A DNA stretch of 7,935 nt. It comes from Actinomycetota bacterium (lineage in GTDB: Bacteria > Cyanobacteriota > Vampirovibrionia > Obscuribacterales > Obscuribacteraceae). The stretch spans positions 1 through 7,935 of the forward strand of contig CAJCIF010000527.1 of the NCBI GenBank assembly GCA_903970355.1, read 5' to 3'. The position numbers and the translations under genes are program-made. Every line of letters begins with the position of its first letter. Within the stretch, counting starts at the first letter, position 1. Of this stretch, positions 1-6,005 are shown piece after piece. The notes beneath the pieces are model-generated. The model made no database searches. It was not told the origin of the DNA and saw only the letters and a program-made list of their open reading frames with translations.

Positions 1-2
1 CC

Positions 3-1304
3 TCATCTTTCAGCGATGAAGAAATGTTTGAGCATCTTAAGTGCAGAACTTTCGATTATTTCCGGCACGAGTGGAACCCTGCCAATGGTCTTATCGCTGA
101 CAAAAACGAGCCCGGTGCGCCAGCAAGTATTGCTGTGCTGGGGCTCGGATTTACTGTTTACACGGTAGCAGTTGAACGCGGACTGTTGCCACGTTCCGAA
201 GCGGCCGCAAGAGTGCTGACTGCGCTGAGATTTCTGCAGTCGAGCGAGCAAGGAACTCAGGCGAATGCCACAGGATATAAAGGTTTCTATTATCACTTTT
301 TAGACATGCAAACGGGCAAGAGAGCTTGGAATTCTGAGCTGTCAACGATTGATACGGCCATACTGTTGGCCGGAGTGCTCACGGCGCAATCCTACTTCAC
401 GCTAGAGAGTGCTGACGAAAAAGAAATAAGAGAGATATCCGATTTTCTCTACCGGCGCGTCGAGTGGCCATTTGCATTAAACGGCAAAGCAACGATAGCT
501 CACGGCTGGACTCCAGAAAAGGGATTTAAATCATACCGCTGGGATACAAACTACAGTGAGGCAATGATCCTTTACGCTCTAGCTTTAGGCTCACCCACCC
601 ATGCCATAAACACCAAAGGATACCAGCAATGGACCTCCACATTCGAGACGCTTAAAATCTACGACATAGAGTGTCTTCATGCCGGGCCGATGTTCGTTCA
701 CCAGATGTCTCACTTGTGGATAGATTTTCGGGACATTCGCGATCAGTTCAATAAAAAGGCAGGGTTTGATTACTTCGAGAACAGCAAGCGGGCCACGTAC
801 ATTCAAAGGCAATACGGCGTGGAGAATCCGCAGCAATATTTTAATTACAGTCAGTACTGTTGGGGACTCACGGCCAGCGACGGCCCAGGACCGGCAGTGC
901 GTAGGGTCGATGGAGTGAAGAGAACCTTTTACAATTATCTAGCACGAGGCGTGCCACACGGACCAGATGACGGCACAATCTCTCCTTGGGCAGTAGCTGC
1001 ATCCCTGCCGTTTGCTCCAGAGATTGTCATTGACACTCTTCGTCATATGATCGAAAAGCTCGGACAGAAAGGACTATGCAAATATGGATTTGATGCAAGT
1101 TATAACGGCGCCTATTCCCAGTCGAATGGGAAGTACGAGGGATGGGTATCACCTTGGATATTTGGATTGAATCAAGGCCCGACTATAGTGATGATCGAAA
1201 ACTATCAGTCAGAACTAATTTGGAAGACGATGAGCAAATGCCTTTACTTAATCGCAGGTCTTCGAGCTGCTGGTTTTGAAGGAGGTTGGCTCGACAAAGT
1301 CTAA
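3..1304 (+). CDS. Glucoamylase-like / GH144-type glycoside hydrolase, probably 5'-partial
   Basis: Recognised by its resemblance to the putative glucoamylase family (PF10091/COG5368), which overlaps GH144 endo-beta-1,2-glucanases. Numbered from the ATG at 24, family-like segments run in order: NPANGLIAD (18-26), APASIAVLGLGFTVY (32-46), GYKGFYYHFLDM (84-95), ELSTIDTA (105-112), NYSEAMILYALALGSPTH (176-193), HLWIDFRDI (230-238), DYFENSKRAT (249-258), PDDGTISP (314-321), GLNQGP (381-386), IENYQS (391-396) and AGFEGGWL (416-423). This all-helical (alpha/alpha)6-type enzyme probably cleaves a glucan in the periplasm or outside the cell; the substrate cannot be read from sequence. The frame stays open upstream of the ATG at 24, and the extra residues (SSFSDEE) continue the family's usual 'SDEE..., aromatic' lead-in. 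The true start, with any signal peptide, is therefore probably left of the window. The C terminus is complete (TAA at 1302-1304). Confidence 0.88.
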   Translation, partial: SSFSDEEMFEHLKCRTFDYFRHEWNPANGLIADKNEPGAPASIAVLGLGFTVYTVAVERGLLPRSEAAARVLTALRFLQSSEQGTQANATGYKGFYYHFLDMQTGKRAWNSELSTIDTAILLAGVLTAQSYFTLESADEKEIREISDFLYRRVEWPFALNGKATIAHGWTPEKGFKSYRWDTNYSEAMILYALALGSPTHAINTKGYQQWTSTFETLKIYDIECLHAGPMFVHQMSHLWIDFRDIRDQFNKKAGFDYFENSKRATYIQRQYGVENPQQYFNYSQYCWGLTASDGPGPAVRRVDGVKRTFYNYLARGVPHGPDDGTISPWAVAASLPFAPEIVIDTLRHMIEKLGQKGLCKYGFDASYNGAYSQSNGKYEGWVSPWIFGLNQGPTIVMIENYQSELIWKTMSKCLYLIAGLRAAGFEGGWLDKV

Positions 1305-1422
1305 CCATATACGACCTGCCTGCCGGGCTGCCATTACAGCTCGCTACCTTACACGGCCCGTCGTGGCAAGCTTCGCGACATCCCCAGCCCGTTTATTCAC
1401 GTCACAATAATTCTGATATTTT
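1305..1422. other. Intergenic spacer before the cupin operon
   Basis: This 118-base spacer starts GC-rich (about 1310-1390) and turns AT-rich just before the cupin gene. No convincing rho-independent terminator or RNA gene was seen. The AT-rich part (about 1391-1422) probably holds the operon promoter, but only weak hexamers are visible, such as GATATT at 1415-1420, and no good -35 partner was found. Confidence 0.35.
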
Positions 1423-1429
1423 GAGGAGG
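1423..1429 (+). promoter_or_regulatory. Strong ribosome binding site of the cupin gene
   Basis: GAGGAGG lies six bases before the ATG at 1436. It is close to the full anti-Shine-Dalgarno complement and fixes the start. It contrasts with the genes at 3804 and 7046, which have no visible ribosome binding site. Confidence 0.85.
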
Positions 1430-1435
1430 ATCTAA

Positions 1436-1972
1436 ATGACAAACGAACCAGAAACGCCAGTTGCTAGCGTTTTACCAGACGATGATTTAAAGCGTGAATT
1501 GATAATTGCCCGGCCAAACACCGATGAAAATCTCCCACATATTGGTCTGGTCGGCGACACTTATACGCTTTTACTTTCAGCCAAGGATACTGCAGGCAAA
1601 TATACGCTGTACGACATGCATGTGCCTCCCTGCGGTGGTCCAACCGAGCACAGGCACGACTGCGAAGAGATGTTTCACGTTCTCGAAGGAGAGGTTGAAT
1701 TTACTTTCAGGGGCAAAAAGCTTGTGGCGCGTACGGGTGAAACTGTGAACATTCCAGCTAATGCACCTCATTGCTTTCACAATCAGGCGGAAAATAACGT
1801 GCGCCTCTTATGCATGTTTATTCCGGGTGGAATGGAAGATTTCTTCAACCAGATAGGGGTGCCGGTTGCAGGTCGAACCACGCTTCCACCAGTGATGACT
1901 GAGGCTGATCAAAAAGAATTCGGACGAAAAGCTCGTGAGCTTGCACCTAAGTATCGCACCCAGTTGTTGTGA
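1436..1972 (+). CDS. Cupin domain protein (single-domain, metal-binding type)
   Basis: A 178-residue protein with one conserved beta-barrel cupin domain (Cupin_2 type). Cupin motif 1 is visible as H72-x-H74-x3-E78-x6-G85 (within GGPTEHRHDCEEMFHVLEGE). Motif 2 is G101-x5-P107-x4-H112-x3-N116. The metal ligands expected for an Fe, Mn or Zn cupin (H72, H74, E78, H112) are all present. The 60 residues before the barrel and the helical tail (150-178) are less typical. Such proteins include quercetin-dioxygenase-like enzymes and small-molecule binders; which activity applies here cannot be told. It is the first gene of a three-gene operon, 13 bases before the membrane protein gene. The operon's hydrolase suggests a shared role in small-molecule breakdown or detoxification (inference). 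Confidence 0.9.
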   Translation: MTNEPETPVASVLPDDDLKRELIIARPNTDENLPHIGLVGDTYTLLLSAKDTAGKYTLYDMHVPPCGGPTEHRHDCEEMFHVLEGEVEFTFRGKKLVARTGETVNIPANAPHCFHNQAENNVRLLCMFIPGGMEDFFNQIGVPVAGRTTLPPVMTEADQKEFGRKARELAPKYRTQLL

Positions 1973-1985
1973 GAATCTAAATAAA

Positions 1986-2399
1986 ATGAAGTTTGCGCGT
2001 ATTTTGCTTATCGCTGGGATATTATTCGGACTCCCTAGCCTTTGGGAAACCCTTTCCTTCTCCTGGGATCCGAGCTTTCAGGCTCCTGCTTTGAGATTTG
2101 GCCCGACTCATACCAATTACCATGTCTTTAGAGAATTTACGCTTACTCTTGGTGCCCTGTCCACAATGGTTTGGGGGATGTTTCAACCTGCCACCAATCG
2201 GACGCGTCCTCTATGGATCTCAATGCTCATTGCCGGCGGTTTCTATTATGTTGGCTGGTGGTTGCCGTGGCCCCTTCTTGGTTTGCATACGCCAAATGTG
2301 CCAGCAGAAATAGTTCATCTTTTAGCAGCGGGCTCGTCGTTGACTGCAATCTTTCTGGTTAGAAAAGAATTTAGAGGAGTAAATCATGAGCAGCACTGA
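1986..2399 (+). CDS. Small four-helix integral membrane protein, function unknown
   Basis: I do not recognise a named family. The ATG at 1986 gives 137 residues with four predicted membrane segments: about 3-20, 50-66, 76-96 (rich in W, Y and G) and 107-125. The frame is open further upstream to a start at 1935. That would overlap the cupin gene by 38 bases and add 17 polar, Cys-containing residues in front of the first helix, so 1986 is preferred. The ribosome binding site before 1986 is weak, which would fit translational coupling to the cupin stop at 1972. The gene overlaps the hydrolase start by 14 bases, so the three genes are very probably one transcript. It resembles small DoxX/DUF-like membrane proteins only in size and topology. 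Confidence 0.8.
   Translation: MKFARILLIAGILFGLPSLWETLSFSWDPSFQAPALRFGPTHTNYHVFREFTLTLGALSTMVWGMFQPATNRTRPLWISMLIAGGFYYVGWWLPWPLLGLHTPNVPAEIVHLLAAGSSLTAIFLVRKEFRGVNHEQH
2373..2379 (+). promoter_or_regulatory. Ribosome binding site of the hydrolase gene, inside the membrane-protein gene
   Basis: AGAGGAG lies six bases before the ATG at 2386, within the last codons of the upstream gene. It fixes the hydrolase start and the 14-base gene overlap. Confidence 0.8.
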
Positions 2400-3309
2400 T
2401 GCAGCGGCGGTTATTTCAGGGTTTGAAAGTGCTTACGCCACAGTGAACAAAGTGCGACTGCATTACTGGATAGGCGGAGATGAGAGCGGTCAGCCAATAA
2501 TTTTGTGGCATGGGTTTCTTTCTACAGGCTACGCTTGGCGAGCAGTGGCGCCTCTATTAGCTGTCGCAGGATTTCGAGTTTTAATACCTGATCTGAGAGG
2601 TTTCGGTGATAGTGACAAACCGGAAGGAAAACAGGGATATGATGCCCGCTCTTTAGCAGAAGAAGGTCGTGCGCTAGTGGCTGCTATAGGCTTTGGTGCT
2701 GGAAAACGGCTTATTCATGCTGCTCATGACATGGGCGCACTTCCCGCCCTTATTTGGACAGCAGATCATGCAAGCGAAGTTGCAGGATTACTTTATATCG
2801 AAGCACCAGTGATGATCGGAAGTGTTTTACGAGAGATTTTCAGTTACACACCGCAGGCGATGGCACACGGATCTATGTGGTGGTGGATTTTGCCTTTGGC
2901 ACCGGATGTGCCGGAGCGATTGATTGTCGGCAACGAGCGGAAATTTCTAACATGGTTTTTTGAAGGTGCGACCGGTCGTCCCGAAGCGATTGATGACTTT
3001 GCAGTCAACGAGTATTTGCGTACCTTTTCGGGTAAAGAAGGGGTCCTCGGTGGTATGGGTGTTTACCGCGCGGCCTTTGAAAGCATTGAGCAGACCGAGC
3101 CATTACTAACGGCAAAAATCGATGTGCCGGTGATCGCTATGGGCGGTGGCGCCAAAGGGCTAGGTGCAAAAGTCGGAGATATGGTGCGCATGGTAGCCAA
3201 AAATGTACGATCTAGCACTGTGGACGGCTGCGGACACTTCTTGCCTGAAGAAACTCCTGGTGAAGTTACTGACCAAATAATAGCTATGAGAGCCATTTTG
3301 AACGGGTAG
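2386..3309 (+). CDS. Alpha/beta hydrolase, epoxide hydrolase / haloalkane dehalogenase type
   Basis: A 307-residue soluble alpha/beta hydrolase with no signal peptide. The oxyanion-hole motif is H42-G43-F44 in LWHGF. The segment DLRGFGDSDKP (69-79) is highly typical of epoxide hydrolases and dehalogenases. The nucleophile elbow is H114-D115-x-G117-A118, so the nucleophile is aspartate rather than serine; this points to epoxide hydrolysis or dehalogenation through a covalent alkyl-enzyme ester, not to an esterase. The catalytic base is H284 in GCGHFLPEE. The cap domain spans about 145-235 and includes Y210 and Y228, candidate ring-opening tyrosines. The acid of the triad after strand beta-7 (AMGGG, 251-255) is not obvious. 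It is the third gene of the cupin operon. The substrate is unknown. Confidence 0.92.
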   Translation: MSSTDAAAVISGFESAYATVNKVRLHYWIGGDESGQPIILWHGFLSTGYAWRAVAPLLAVAGFRVLIPDLRGFGDSDKPEGKQGYDARSLAEEGRALVAAIGFGAGKRLIHAAHDMGALPALIWTADHASEVAGLLYIEAPVMIGSVLREIFSYTPQAMAHGSMWWWILPLAPDVPERLIVGNERKFLTWFFEGATGRPEAIDDFAVNEYLRTFSGKEGVLGGMGVYRAAFESIEQTEPLLTAKIDVPVIAMGGGAKGLGAKVGDMVRMVAKNVRSSTVDGCGHFLPEETPGEVTDQIIAMRAILNG

Positions 3310-3349
3310 TAGGTTTCAAAAGTTTTGGAGCGCACAAAGGGGCTTTAGA

Positions 3350-3567
3350 GTGGATGATTTGGATTGTCTTGTGCCTGCGGGCCGCGTCATGCTCCGGATA
3401 GCCAAGGAGTTAGATAACCAAGGGAAGACCGAAAGTGGTGCCTACAAGAGGCAGTGGCACAAGCAATCGAGCAGCAAATTATTCTACCCAGTGAGATTGC
3501 CAAAGCGCATCTGGCTCCTAAGGAGCGCAAGCTGCTGCAGTCATTCATACCGGAGGCCGTTAAGTGA
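3350..3567 (+). pseudogene. Possible frameshifted gene remnant
   Basis: Two protein-like stretches sit in different frames. The first runs from GTG 3350 to about 3430 and reads VDDLDCLVPAGRVMLRIAKE and on. The second is in the frame of 3418-3564, opens after a TAA at 3415-3417 and ends at TGA 3565-3567; it contains QEAVAQAIEQQ, LPSEIAKAHLAPKERKLL and QSFIPEAVK. Their composition (amphipathic, rich in A, E, K and L) is more natural than that of the single 102-residue frame at 3350-3658, whose later part is rich in Cys, Arg and Ser. One shift near 3430 would join them into a protein of about 70 residues. I do not recognise a family. It could also be a non-coding spacer with chance open frames. 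Confidence 0.3.
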
Positions 3568-3584
3568 TTGTGAATTTTGGAACA

Positions 3585-3688
3585 ATTTTGCACGGTTTTT
3601 TGCTCGTTATTTTGCACGCTTGAAATCAGATAAAAGTATTGAAAAAAGGAACTTCTAGCTGCAAAAGGTTGAAATAAAGCGTGCAAAT
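3585..3688. repeat. Three TTTGCACG boxes: two direct, one inverted
   Basis: ATTTTGCACG occurs at 3585-3594 and again at 3609-3618, exactly 24 bases apart. The inverted form is at 3680-3687, giving a perfect 11-base inverted repeat between 3611-3621 (TTTGCACGCTT) and 3677-3687. A 24-base step is close to two helical turns plus a few bases. The boxes lie 120-220 bases before the start of the gene at 3804 and could be regulator sites, or remnants of a mobile element. The repeats are seen directly; the function is inferred. Confidence 0.45.
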
Positions 3689-3791
3689 TATCACTGAAGA
3701 ATTCGCGCAAGAAAATCATCAAACTCACAATCTGTTATGTCTCCTTTGCGGGACTTCGAAATAGATGGCACATCGTTGAAACCGCATTCGC

Positions 3792-3797
3792 TAGAAT
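3792..3797 (+). promoter_or_regulatory. Candidate -10 box directly before the GTG start at 3804
   Basis: TAGAAT (one mismatch from TATAAT) ends six bases before the GTG at 3804, and no Shine-Dalgarno site is visible. This would give a leaderless or near-leaderless transcript, as also proposed for the gene at 7046. No good -35 element is visible 17 bases upstream, so the call is weak. Confidence 0.3.
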
Positions 3798-3803
3798 ATT
3801 AGT

Positions 3804-4742
3804 GTGAAGCGTTTTCTCATCACAATGTTAATAGCATCATCATGCCGCGGTTCGTTCGCAGCAGATGATCAACAAATTTCAGCTGACAGCCTCTCAACAA
3901 GCGTTGGAAAACAAATTGCCGTTAGTGGCAAGTGGCTTGAAGGGAAAAGCGGACCCTATGTGCTTACTAAAAATGATGAGCCTGTCTATATCGAAGTTGA
4001 TACAAACGAAGATGAGAGAAAACAAGCCCGCGCCACTCGTGACTTAAATAGGCTCTACTCGGAATTCAAACACAACGTCTATGTGATCGCATCAGGAACT
4101 TTGCACAAAGCGGAGGAGGGACCGCAACTCAAGGATGATTCTGTGCAAAGAAGCCTAGCCAGATATTGGTTCTCGGTTGACGATGTAAAAATCGAGAATT
4201 TGGGGCAACCCTATAGTCCTATCCAAGAAAGACATCTGATTGATTACGGGGTGCATGAACGTCTTACCAAATTGTATGAGAACAAGGATGAAACAAGCCA
4301 ACTGCAGGAAATTGATGGATTATGCAAGGCTTTCATAGCCGGTAACGAAACTCTTTCGCACAACGAAAAAGAGGCAAACCGATTTACTAAGCTTGTAAAA
4401 AGAAGAATCGCAAGAGCCACTTCTGACTCTGAATTAGAGATATTCCAGCTAGCGTTTTATTCAACAGTAGTCGACGAGTTAGTTGACAGTTATCGACTTT
4501 ACCGAGAAGAGCATTACGAAATGAACGGTTACTACAGGACCAAAGATCATACTTATGGTTTTACTGATAAGGATGAAAACAAACTGGGTCATATTCTTAG
4601 GGCCTATGGCATTAAGAATATTGAGAGAGCCGTAGCGATTTATAGGCTTAAACTTGTTTTGCTTTGCGGCCCCGCAGCTGTCGATTCACTAGACAAAACG
4701 TTTAGGGACTACGGGTGGTATGTGCCGAAAACCGGTTCATAA
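3804..4742 (+). CDS. Secreted protein of unknown function with a possible N-terminal OB-like domain
   Basis: I do not recognise a family. The 312-residue protein starts with a clear Sec signal: K2-R3, hydrophobic core F4-S12, and a likely signal peptidase I site after S-F-A (about residue 19). C14 sits in ASSC, which lacks the usual L/V/I at -3 of a lipobox, so a lipoprotein is less likely. Residues about 33-132 show a beta-rich pattern (GKQIAVSGKW, PYVLTKNDEPVYIEV, NVYVIASGTL) resembling small secreted OB-fold domains; this is inference. Residues 140-312 look mostly helical and charged. The GTG at 3804 is chosen because the signal peptide begins there; the next ATG would remove its basic residues. 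It stands alone: upstream is a 490-base spacer, downstream the IS110 element. Confidence 0.75.
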   Translation: MKRFLITMLIASSCRGSFAADDQQISADSLSTSVGKQIAVSGKWLEGKSGPYVLTKNDEPVYIEVDTNEDERKQARATRDLNRLYSEFKHNVYVIASGTLHKAEEGPQLKDDSVQRSLARYWFSVDDVKIENLGQPYSPIQERHLIDYGVHERLTKLYENKDETSQLQEIDGLCKAFIAGNETLSHNEKEANRFTKLVKRRIARATSDSELEIFQLAFYSTVVDELVDSYRLYREEHYEMNGYYRTKDHTYGFTDKDENKLGHILRAYGIKNIERAVAIYRLKLVLLCGPAAVDSLDKTFRDYGWYVPKTGS

Positions 4743-4750
4743 AAGGAGAA

Positions 4751-4771
4751 ACTATCTTCATGTCTGATAGT
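4751..4771. repeat. Short inverted repeat just after the secreted-protein gene
   Basis: ACTATC (4751-4756) and GATAGT (4766-4771) can form a 6-bp stem with a 9-base loop, and GATAGT recurs at 4780-4785 inside the IS end. It lies 8 bases past the stop at 4742 and could be a weak terminator. It has no clear T-run, so a terminator is not claimed. It is also the right-hand flank of the IS110 insertion. Confidence 0.35.
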
Positions 4772-4778
4772 AATTCTT

Positions 4779-4803
4779 AGATAGTGTGTTCCCTGTCAAT
4801 AGT
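4779..4803 (-). other. IS110 right end: left-donor sequence and -35 half of a junction promoter
   Basis: On the - strand, right after the transposase stop, TTGACA (4799 to 4794) is followed by the terminal donor ACACTAT (4787-4781) and the core CT (4780-4779). The nine bases AGATAGTGT (+ strand, 4779-4787) recur exactly at 5907-5915 inside the left-end RNA. This is what a donor guide would require. TTGACA is a perfect -35 hexamer with no -10 in the integrated state; see the junction-promoter finding. Confidence 0.7.
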
Positions 4804-5808
4804 TTAGCTGGAAGTTAACTCAGCCGGATGAATCGGTATCGGTCGAGTCGTTTTGAAGTTGTAATCGAACGGTCTGCCGCTTTTCAATACTGCATACATG
4901 ATTCTGAGAAGCTTTCGCATTACCGCGCAGACTACGACTCTGCCAGGTTTTCCAGCGGACTTTAGCCTGGAAGCAAACTCATGCAACGCGGGATTTGTTC
5001 GCATGGCACAAAGCGCCGGCATGTACAGAGCCTTTCGAATTCTTGAATTTCCGACTTTGGACATTCTCGATCGGGACCTAACAGACGAACCTGATTCGTA
5101 TAGACGTGGAGCAATTCCACAGAAAACTTCAAGCTGCCGACTAGTTGCAAAATTCGCGGCGCTAGCTAACTCTCCCATGAACGTAACAGCTGTAGTTTGA
5201 CCAACTCCGATTACCGACGTTAGGAGGTCGAAGTCCCGCCGTAGCTTTTTATGCGACTCAACGAAGTCCAATATCTCTGATTCCAACGCCTCAATCTCAC
5301 GATCTAGATAAGCAATATGTTCCTGGATTGCGCGGCACACTCGTTCATCCATTACAGCAGAAGATTGGAGTCTGTTACTTTCTCGTGCCCGATTCTCTTT
5401 TAGTGAATCCACATAACGCTGCATGTCACGGATCGCTTTAACTTCTGCTGGTGGTGCCACCCACGCAGTTGGACTTTGCGCACGACAAAAACGAGCGATA
5501 ATCTTTGCATCAATTTTGTCCGTCTTTGATCGTCTCATTTCGCTTTGAGCAAAACCTTTGATCCTAGCTGGATTTACGACGCTAACAACATAATGATGCG
5601 AAGCTAAGTATTCAGCTAATGGTTCCCAAAGCCGCCCCGTGCCTTCCATGCTCACATGTGCTGCAGTCGCATCATGCTCAACGAGCCAGTTCACTAAACT
5701 GCTGAAGCCTTCGTAAGAGTTACCAAAAGTTTTTTGCTTCGTCTTGTTGTCAACTAAAAGGCACGCATCAAATTTGGTCTTAGAAATATCAATTCCGACT
5801 TCGTACAT
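4804..5808 (-). CDS. IS110-family transposase (DEDD/RuvC-like recombinase with C-terminal serine domain)
   Basis: A 334-residue recombinase of normal IS110 length. The N-terminal RuvC-like DEDD domain (about 1-155) shows D7 in GIDISK, E55 in SMEGTGR, and D97 and D100 in SKTDKIDAKIIA. A helical, coiled-coil-like linker spans about 155-190. The C-terminal Transposase_20 (IS116/IS110/IS902) domain covers about 190-305, with the helix-hairpin-helix-like LTSVIGVGQTTA (196-207) and the serine-bearing segment ESGSSVRSRSRMSKVGN (238-254). S239 of the SG pair is the likely catalytic serine, by analogy with IS621. The enzyme would work with a bridge RNA to join the donor ends to a target through a circular intermediate. 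The ATG at 5808 has a ribosome site AGAGGG (5820-5815) at six-base spacing. All four acidic residues are present, so it appears functional. Confidence 0.95.
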   Translation of the reverse strand: MYEVGIDISKTKFDACLLVDNKTKQKTFGNSYEGFSSLVNWLVEHDATAAHVSMEGTGRLWEPLAEYLASHHYVVSVVNPARIKGFAQSEMRRSKTDKIDAKIIARFCRAQSPTAWVAPPAEVKAIRDMQRYVDSLKENRARESNRLQSSAVMDERVCRAIQEHIAYLDREIEALESEILDFVESHKKLRRDFDLLTSVIGVGQTTAVTFMGELASAANFATSRQLEVFCGIAPRLYESGSSVRSRSRMSKVGNSRIRKALYMPALCAMRTNPALHEFASRLKSAGKPGRVVVCAVMRKLLRIMYAVLKSGRPFDYNFKTTRPIPIHPAELTSS

Positions 5809-5853
5809 GCTTTTCCCTCTTTTCCGGTGGTGCTTTTACTAAGCGTCGGATAG

Positions 5854-5936
5854 AATCTTGCCAGGGCGAACCTTGTATACGAGCTAAATCCGCACGATTT
5901 GCTAAAAGATAGTGTTCTGCCTTAGAGGACAAGATT
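5854..5936 (-). other. Donor-binding loop of the candidate bridge RNA
   Basis: The stem is AATCTTGTC (5936-5928) with GGCAAGATT (5862-5854), nine pairs with one G-U, starting one base after the target-loop stem ends. Inside, the left donor guide ACACTATCT (5915-5907) equals the right end of the element including its CT core. Next comes a hairpin AGCAAATC (5903-5896) with GATTT-A-GCT (5890-5882, one bulge). The right donor guide ATACAAG (5878-5872) is complementary to CT-TGTAT, the left end; two more G-T/U wobbles extend the pairing. Guide-hairpin-guide within one loop is the expected arrangement. Confidence 0.72.
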
Positions 5937-6005
5937 AGGAAAGGGAGCCCGAATCTAAATCACTGATTTCGAATCGCATGTTTCATTGTGGTTTCTCCCT
6001 TTCCT
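5937..6005 (-). other. Target-binding loop of the candidate bridge RNA
   Basis: The stem is AGGAAAGGGAG (6005-5995) with CTCCCTTTCCT (5947-5937), 11 perfect pairs. The 47-base loop holds a left-target-guide candidate GAAACAT (5984-5978), a small apical hairpin GATT-CGA-AATC (5975-5965), and a right-target-guide candidate ATTTAG (5960-5955). GAAACAT is identical to the - strand flank just outside the left end (6092-6086). The right guide can pair with CT-AA plus a G-U wobble at the right junction (4780-4776). The right match is short, so it is the weakest part of the model. Confidence 0.6.

Larger units (their letters stand above)
3568..3803. other. AT-rich non-coding stretch upstream of the secreted-protein gene
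   Basis: No gene is supported here. The stretch holds three copies of a TTTGCACG box (separate entry) and ends in the likely start region of the gene at 3804. Open frames on the - strand are Cys- and Ser-rich and look like shadows. Confidence 0.5.

Noticed and set aside
591..836. Open frame on the - strand inside the glucoamylase-like gene
   Set aside because: It lies wholly within a strongly supported gene and shows no family features or ribosome site.
1935..1985. Upstream start for the four-helix membrane protein
   Set aside because: It would overlap the cupin gene and put polar, Cys-containing residues before the first helix. The ATG at 1986 begins directly with a basic residue and a membrane helix.
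3568..3658. C-terminal part of a 102-residue + strand frame starting at 3350
   Set aside because: The sequence becomes Arg/Phe/Lys-rich with a repeated FAR motif that merely translates the TTTGCACG repeats; it does not look like a protein.
3387..3728. 113-residue open frame on the - strand across the 3310-3803 spacer
   Set aside because: It is rich in Cys and Ser with low-complexity character and no recognisable domain, and it overlaps the better-looking + strand remnant.
4766..4785. GATAGT direct repeat as a target-site duplication of the IS
   Set aside because: The two copies flank only the right end and are not split across the element. IS110 elements usually make no duplication beyond the core.
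4898..5200. 100-residue + strand open frame inside the transposase gene
   Set aside because: It is antisense to the conserved C-terminal transposase domain and has no independent coding evidence.
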